A stretch of DNA of 20,740 nucleotides from NCBI GenBank assembly GCA_032251515.1, contig JAVVDU010000038.1:1-20740 (forward strand), written 5' to 3'. Source of the stretch: Carthagonibacter sp032251515 (GTDB taxonomy: Bacteria > Gemmatimonadota > Gemmatimonadetes > Palauibacterales > Palauibacteraceae). The notes beneath the pieces were generated by a model that had not been told where the DNA came from, made no database searches, and saw nothing but the letters and a program-made list of their open reading frames with translations. Both the position numbers and the translations under genes were made by a program. Numbering within the stretch: position 1 is the stretch's first letter; each line of letters opens with the position of its first letter. Shown one piece after another: positions 15,477 to 20,740 of the stretch.

Positions 15477-15495
15477 CCGCCCGCACGACGGGCGG
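15477..15495 (-). terminator. Hairpin after citrate synthase
   Basis: CCGCCCG (15477-15483) and CGGGCGG (15489-15495) are perfect arms around a 5-base loop, 30 bases downstream of the gltA stop. Surrounding C- and G-runs could extend it in other registers. There is no T-run. Confidence 0.4.
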
Positions 15496-15525
15496 CCGGG
15501 GGACGGCCGGGATGGGAGAGAAGGC

Positions 15526-16833
<1,308 letters not shown>

Positions 16834-16980
16834 GGCGTGGTCTCCTCGTGCTTCGCTGGGTGTGCCCGGGCGGGCACCGGTATCGGTGTGGGGCCTTCGC
16901 TGCCGGCGCGGTGCGTCCGACGCGGCGTGCCGCCGTTCCTCCGGCGCGAACGGGACGGCCTGGCGGGGCTCCGATTCGGC

Positions 16981-16998
16981 TCGTGAAACATATCACGA
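16981..16998. promoter_or_regulatory. Dyad TCGTGA-N6-TCACGA over the gltA -10 box
   Basis: Two perfect 6-bp arms flank a 6-base centre that is itself the predicted -10 (TATGTT on the minus strand). A protein bound here would block RNA polymerase, so this looks like a repressor operator for gltA. The regulator is unknown. Confidence 0.5.
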
Positions 16999-17015
16999 AG
17001 TGCGGCGGGCACCAA
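16987..17015 (-). promoter_or_regulatory. gltA: Predicted gltA promoter
   Basis: Minus strand TTGGTG (17015-17010), a 17-base spacer and TATGTT (16992-16987). Matches to consensus are 3 of 6 and 4 of 6, but the position in a rare AT-rich patch and the dyad on the -10 support it. The leader is about 145 bases. Confidence 0.4.
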
Positions 17016-17188
17016 GCGGCTGACGCCCGGCGCGGGCCGGGCGCCGGAACCTCGACCCGCAGGGCCCGCGGAACCCTGTGGCGAAGATGCCACGTCCGGC
17101 CTGAAGCGGCGATGCAACCGGCGACCCCCAATACCCTATGTTACGTGTAATCAAATGGTTGCGCGGAATCCCACACGATGGTCTCGGC

Positions 17189-17204
17189 TGGCAGGATGTT
17201 TGCT
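17189..17204 (+). promoter_or_regulatory. Sigma-54 (RpoN) type promoter
   Basis: TGGCAGGATGTTTGCT matches the -24/-12 consensus TGGCACG-N4-TTGCW at 11 of 12 fixed positions, with GG and GC elements at the required spacing. The implied start is near 17215, giving a leader of about 64 bases before the ATG at 17279. Sigma-54 promoters need an ATP-dependent activator, so the downstream cluster would be under conditional control. The activator gene is not in the window. Confidence 0.6.
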
Positions 17205-17278
17205 CCAACCATCGGGACCCGAATCGAGCGGCCGGCACGTGAACGTGCTCCGAAACGCCTCCCCGAGGAAAACCGACG

Positions 17279-19141
17279 ATGAGCGGCATCTTCGGCTTCG
17301 CGAGTCCCGAGCCCCTGCGGCACCCCGGGGGCGTCCTCCAGGCGATGGATGAGGCCCTGCCGCGCGGCTTCGAACGACTCGCCGGAGGCTGGTACGACAC
17401 GGAGGGGCACGCGGGCCTTGCCGCGGTCCGCAGCCGGCACACGCGGGGCCGGAGGTTCGCGCGCTGCCCCTTCTCGGGCGTGACGTGCGTGCTCGACGGG
17501 CATCTCGACGATGGTCCCGGTGGTCACCCCGGCGATGCGGAAGGCCTGCTTCGATCGTTCCTGGAGTCGGGCGCCGGAGTCGCCGCCGGGTGCACCGGGT
17601 CGTTCAACGTGGCGTGGTGGGACCCGCGCGGTCCCGAACTGACGGTTCTGAACGACCGGCTGGGCCATCGGTTGCTCTACTGGGCGCAGCACCGGGGAGC
17701 GCTCGCCTTCGGGACGCGCATCGACAGAATCGCCGGCTCCGGCCTCGTACCGTTGCGCCTCGACCCGGCCGGCGTCGGCGAGCTGCTGGCCTTTCTGTCC
17801 CTCCAGGGGTCCCGGACGGTCCTCGCCGGCGTATCGGTCCTGCCGCCCGGGACGTGTCTGACCTGGACCCCCCCGGGTTTTCGGACACGACGGTACTGGC
17901 GTATGGACGAGGTCGAGCAGCACGGCCGGTACGACAGGGCGCGGCTCCGCGATCTCGAGTCGGCGCTTCTCCGCACGGTGCAGCGGTCCCTCGACTCCGG
18001 AAACCGGCCCGCCGTAGCTCTCACCGGAGGCTTCGACTCACGCTGCGTCGCGGCGGCCGCCGCGCACCTCGGCGCGGCGGATGCGTTCACGGAGGGAGAC
18101 CCGGAGTCCCTCGATGCGCGCATAGCCGGAGAGGTGGCCGCGCGTCTCGGCATGCATCACGAGGTCCTGCCGGTCCCCGAGGAGCGTCTCCCCGCCTGGC
18201 TCGCCTCCGGTGCGCGCCTGGCAGGAGCCGGCGTGCCGATGCTGGACGTCCAGCCGCTCCAGCAGGTCTTCGGGCGACCGTTCTACGACGCCGCCCTGGT
18301 CGGGACATCCGGCGAGGCCGCGCGCGCGGCGTTTCCCATGCCGAGCAGCTTCCGCAGGCCGACCCTCGCCGAGGCTCGCGCCCGGATTCTCCAGCACGTG
18401 CTGTCGCCGACGGCCCGCCGCGGCCAACTGGACGAGCTCCTGCTGCGCGAGCATGCCGCGGAGGCCGGAGTGGAAGCCTGTCTCGGGCGGCTGGACGGGA
18501 TCCTCGCGTCTTACGGCACCCAGGAGTCCCCGCTCGACGCCTGCGACCTGTACTTCCTCGAGGAGCGGAGCCGCCGGTATCTCAACAAGGGCCCGCTCCT
18601 CGCGGGACCGGGCATCGAGGTCCGTCTTCCCTTCCTCGACCACGACTGGGTGCGCGCCATCCTGTCGCTTCCCACGTCCGAGCGGCTCCGGAATCGCATC
18701 CAGCTCGACCTCGTGCACCGGCTGGCCCCCGCGCTGCGGGGCCAGAGCTTCGAGCACCCCCGGGCCGCCACGACGATCCGCCAGGAACGGATGGCGGCGC
18801 GCCGGAAGGCGTGGCGCAGGCGACTGCCGCAGGCGCTCGGTACACCCTCGCCACCGCGGGCCTTCGATCTGCGGGCCTGGAGTCTCGGACCGTTGCGGAA
18901 GGATCTGCGCGGCCGTCTGTACGACGAGGGGGCGGCCCACCGTCGTTTCCTCTCCTGGGACAGGCTCCGGCCGCTCCTCGACGCCCACTTTCACGCCACC
19001 GCGAACGAGACTCAGCTCGTCGCCGCCCTCTACACGCTGGAGGTCGCGGCCGAGGCCTGGGAGCGCCCCGGGCAGACCGTGGAGCGACGACCCGAGAGTT
19101 TCGCCTGCCAGGCGGCGCCGACCATGGAGTCGGGGGCGTGA
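17279..19141 (+). CDS. AsnB-like amide synthetase with degenerate glutaminase domain
   Basis: 620 residues. Residues 1-190 are a class II glutamine-amidotransferase fold, but the nucleophilic Cys2 of AsnB (MCGIFG) is Ser (MSGIFG), and the glutamine-binding NGE motif reads DGH (73-75). The synthetase half keeps the pyrophosphate loop as LTGGFDSR (248-255) and the C-terminal EVRLPFLD (447-454); the GEGSDE-like loop is altered to SGEAARA (344-350). So ATP-dependent acyl activation may survive while ammonia release from glutamine probably does not, as in beta-lactam synthetase and CarA, which are AsnB relatives without the Cys. Other possible relatives are lasso-peptide cyclases or polysaccharide-cluster AsnB proteins. 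GAGGAA lies 8 bases before the ATG. It is first of three overlapping genes. Confidence 0.88.
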   Translation: MSGIFGFASPEPLRHPGGVLQAMDEALPRGFERLAGGWYDTEGHAGLAAVRSRHTRGRRFARCPFSGVTCVLDGHLDDGPGGHPGDAEGLLRSFLESGAGVAAGCTGSFNVAWWDPRGPELTVLNDRLGHRLLYWAQHRGALAFGTRIDRIAGSGLVPLRLDPAGVGELLAFLSLQGSRTVLAGVSVLPPGTCLTWTPPGFRTRRYWRMDEVEQHGRYDRARLRDLESALLRTVQRSLDSGNRPAVALTGGFDSRCVAAAAAHLGAADAFTEGDPESLDARIAGEVAARLGMHHEVLPVPEERLPAWLASGARLAGAGVPMLDVQPLQQVFGRPFYDAALVGTSGEAARAAFPMPSSFRRPTLAEARARILQHVLSPTARRGQLDELLLREHAAEAGVEACLGRLDGILASYGTQESPLDACDLYFLEERSRRYLNKGPLLAGPGIEVRLPFLDHDWVRAILSLPTSERLRNRIQLDLVHRLAPALRGQSFEHPRAATTIRQERMAARRKAWRRRLPQALGTPSPPRAFDLRAWSLGPLRKDLRGRLYDEGAAHRRFLSWDRLRPLLDAHFHATANETQLVAALYTLEVAAEAWERPGQTVERRPESFACQAAPTMESGA

Positions 19142-19947
19142 AGACCACTCGGAGCGGCTGCATGGACAGCATCACGCGGGCCGAGACGTTCCTCCGCCGA
19201 GGACCCGGCCTGAACGGACGGTCGTTCGGACGGGAATGCCCGACCTGCGTCGTCGTGTACTCGGACGCGATTCTGGCCGGAATCCTCGAGAACGCGACGT
19301 CGGAGGCGATCGATATCGGCTGTACGGTCCCGTGCCGGCTCCACCTGCTGCGCGATGGGGCGGGCCGGGGGCTCTGCCTCGTGCGAGGCCGCCCGGGAGC
19401 GCCCATGGCGGCCGTCCTGCTCGAGGAGCTGGTGGCGCTCGGGTTCCGGGAGTTCTTCACCCTGGGTCCCGCCGGACACCCGAGCCTCGGCCACGGGTCA
19501 CTCGCGCCCGGTGATGTCGTGCTGGTCGACCGGGCGCGGATCCACGAGGGGACGTCCGCACACTATTCCCCCGGTCGCTCCTGGAGCCGGTCCGACCCCG
19601 GCGTCACAGACCGATTCGCCCATCTGCTGGGAGCCGCCGGGGTCCGCTACCGGCGCGGTGCCGCCGCCTCCACGGATGGCTTGTATCGTGAGACGCCCGA
19701 GCTGATCCGTTCCCTGGTGCGGGACCGGGTCCTGGCGCTGGACATGGAGCTCTCCGCGCTGTTCACGGTCGCGGCCCACCACGCGGTCCCGATCGCGGCG
19801 GCGGTGTACGTGACCGACATCGTTTCGGTACGGCTCGGCTGGCAGGCCGCGTTCCACGCGGATGGCGTGGCGGACACGGTACAGGGGCTGATCCGCTGTC
19901 TGCGCGCCTTCCTCCCCGGCCAGGAGGCATACGAGCGATGCTCCTGA
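19138..19947 (+). CDS. Nucleoside-phosphorylase-fold protein, phosphate site altered
   Basis: 269 residues from a GTG overlapping the previous stop (GTGA), with GGAG upstream; Met9 is an alternative start. The order of motifs is that of the uridine/purine phosphorylase superfamily: LEELVALGFREFFTLG (95-110), APGDVVLVDRARIHEGTS (123-140), STDGLY (178-183), ALDMELSALF (200-209) and VYVTDIV (223-229). Glu204 matches the ribose-binding Glu of the EME motif, and Asp227 aligns with the catalytic Asp204 of E. coli purine nucleoside phosphorylase. Compared by eye with E. coli uridine phosphorylase, phosphate ligands Gly26, Arg30, Arg91 and Thr94 correspond to Ser, Leu, Thr and Pro. It may therefore be a nucleosidase or use another acceptor rather than phosphate (inference). 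Confidence 0.8.
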   Translation: MKTTRSGCMDSITRAETFLRRGPGLNGRSFGRECPTCVVVYSDAILAGILENATSEAIDIGCTVPCRLHLLRDGAGRGLCLVRGRPGAPMAAVLLEELVALGFREFFTLGPAGHPSLGHGSLAPGDVVLVDRARIHEGTSAHYSPGRSWSRSDPGVTDRFAHLLGAAGVRYRRGAAASTDGLYRETPELIRSLVRDRVLALDMELSALFTVAAHHAVPIAAAVYVTDIVSVRLGWQAAFHADGVADTVQGLIRCLRAFLPGQEAYERCS

Positions 19948-20675
19948 TGAGCGGACGCAGGGCTCTCGTCACGGGGGCCGCACGGGGCATCGGCCGAGCC
20001 GTGGCGGAACGTCTCCGGAAGGAGGGGGCGGAGGTCATCCTCGCGGACCGGGAGGTCGGGTCGAACGCGGGGGCCGGCCGTGCGGCCGCGCTCGACGTGC
20101 TGCCCTGCGACTGCGCCGACGAGGCCGACGTGGACCGCCTCTTCGAACGGGCCGGGCTCGCCGCCGGTCTCGACATCCTCGTGAACAACGCGGGGAGCCA
20201 GCCGGGCCCGGCGGCGCTGCACCGGACCGTCCCGACCGACTGGGATGCGACGATCCGTAACAACCTGCGGAGCGTCTACGTCGTGTCGCGACGCGCCATT
20301 CCCGTCATGCGGGACGGCGGCGCGATCCTGAACATCGGGTCGCTCCTCGCGCTGCGGGGCGTGCCCGACTGTGCCGCGTACAGCGCCTCCAAAGCGGCGA
20401 TCGCCGGCCTCACCCGGTCGATGGCCCGCGATCTCGCGCCGCGGATCCGGGTGAACTGCCTGCATCCCGGGGCGATCGACACCCGGATGTTCGACACCTA
20501 CGTGCGCCGTACCCGCAGCCCGGCTGCCGAGCGGGAACGCATCCGCGCGACGATTCCTCTCGGCCGCCTCGGCGCGCCCGAGGACATCGCGGCCGCGGCG
20601 GCGTTTCTCGTGGGACCGGAGGCGGCGTGGATCACGGGGATCGAGATCCCCGTGGACGGCGGCGACTCGCTCTGA
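19938..20675 (+). CDS. Classical SDR oxidoreductase, third gene of cluster
   Basis: 245 residues. TGAARGIG (12-19), NNAG (83-86), Ser135, Tyr148 and Lys152 (YSASK) and the C-terminal PVDGGDSL make a complete NAD(P)-dependent SDR. It overlaps the phosphorylase-like gene by 10 bases. The ATG at 19938 has AGGAGG 10 bases upstream and is preferred; a second ATG at 19947 forms TGATG with the upstream stop, and either gives an intact protein. It is not a close copy of the SDR at 8365. In context it probably reduces or oxidises a carbonyl or hydroxyl of the cluster's intermediate; substrate unknown. Confidence 0.92.
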   Translation: MLLMSGRRALVTGAARGIGRAVAERLRKEGAEVILADREVGSNAGAGRAAALDVLPCDCADEADVDRLFERAGLAAGLDILVNNAGSQPGPAALHRTVPTDWDATIRNNLRSVYVVSRRAIPVMRDGGAILNIGSLLALRGVPDCAAYSASKAAIAGLTRSMARDLAPRIRVNCLHPGAIDTRMFDTYVRRTRSPAAERERIRATIPLGRLGAPEDIAAAAAFLVGPEAAWITGIEIPVDGGDSL

Positions 20676-20690
20676 ATCCGCACCGCCGCG

Positions 20691-20738
20691 TCAGATCTCC
20701 AGCGCCCGGGCCGCCCTGTCGCAGTCTTCGCTCCGCAC
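20691..20738 (-). CDS. C-terminal fragment of an unidentified protein
   Basis: On the minus strand an open frame entering from the right edge ends at TGA (20693-20691) with the tail VRSEDCDRAARALEI. The composition is protein-like and the position, 15 bases from the convergent SDR stop, fits a gene end. It is too short to classify, and chance is a real alternative. Confidence 0.4.
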   Translation of the reverse strand: MRSEDCDRAARALEI

Positions 20739-20740
20739 GT

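Larger units (their letters stand above)
16834..17278. other. 445-base divergent intergenic region
   Basis: No coding region is apparent. From left to right it holds the gltA leader (16834-16980), a dyad with the gltA promoter (16981-17015), GC-rich sequence with no recognised element, an AT-richer island at 17130-17160 containing TTACGTGTAA (17141-17150) and flanked by GCAACC (17114-17119) and GGTTGC (17157-17162), and a sigma-54-type promoter (17189-17204) for the + strand cluster. The AT island lies about 55-85 bases upstream of the sigma-54 start, so it could hold an activator site (inference). Confidence 0.6.

Noticed and set aside
17141..17923. Minus-strand open frame opposite the start of the AsnB-like gene
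   Set aside because: No domain, no ribosome site, and it covers the sigma-54 promoter and conserved glutaminase fold on the other strand.

Overview
The window is very GC-rich DNA with long spurious open frames opposite most genes. It looks like a chromosomal segment from a diderm (Gram-negative-type) bacterium. The envelope evidence is three lipobox signal peptides and one beta-barrel-like protein with a signal peptide and a C-terminal Phe, next to a 435-residue gltA-type citrate synthase. The combination would fit Gemmatimonadota, Acidobacteriota or a similar GC-rich phylum, but no marker gene settles this. I see no rRNA, tRNA, CRISPR array, integrase or transposase.

Layout. 1-4966: the tail of a + strand gene, a strong hairpin, then on the minus strand a matrixin-like metalloprotease lipoprotein and a coupled pair (nitrilase-superfamily amidase, then a propeller/M23/carboxypeptidase-regulatory lipoprotein). 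A divergent EamA transporter follows. 4967-8218 is a minus-strand operon: SRPBCC protein, aldehyde dehydrogenase, thioester-reductase-like SDR. Divergent from it are a classical SDR and a two-CBS protein. 9750-11039 is a predicted outer-membrane barrel carrying one CxxCH haem site. 11308-15309 is a four-gene metal ABC importer (binding lipoprotein, ATPase, two permeases) with every junction a 4-bp GTGA overlap. Both permeases end in winged-helix-like tails, and a dyad sits between the promoter and the first start codon. 15526-16833 is citrate synthase, with a dyad centred on its predicted -10 box.

The most unusual part is 17189-20675. A near-consensus sigma-54 promoter precedes three overlapping + strand genes: an asparagine-synthetase-like enzyme whose glutaminase nucleophile and glutamine-binding residues are replaced, a nucleoside-phosphorylase-fold protein whose phosphate-binding residues are replaced, and an SDR. 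I infer an undescribed small pathway, perhaps for a secondary metabolite or modified nucleoside: an ATP-dependent amide or lactam synthetase using something other than glutamine, an N-glycosidic-bond enzyme that does not use phosphate, and an oxidoreductase. Product and substrates are unknown. The cluster stops at a convergent gene cut by the window end.
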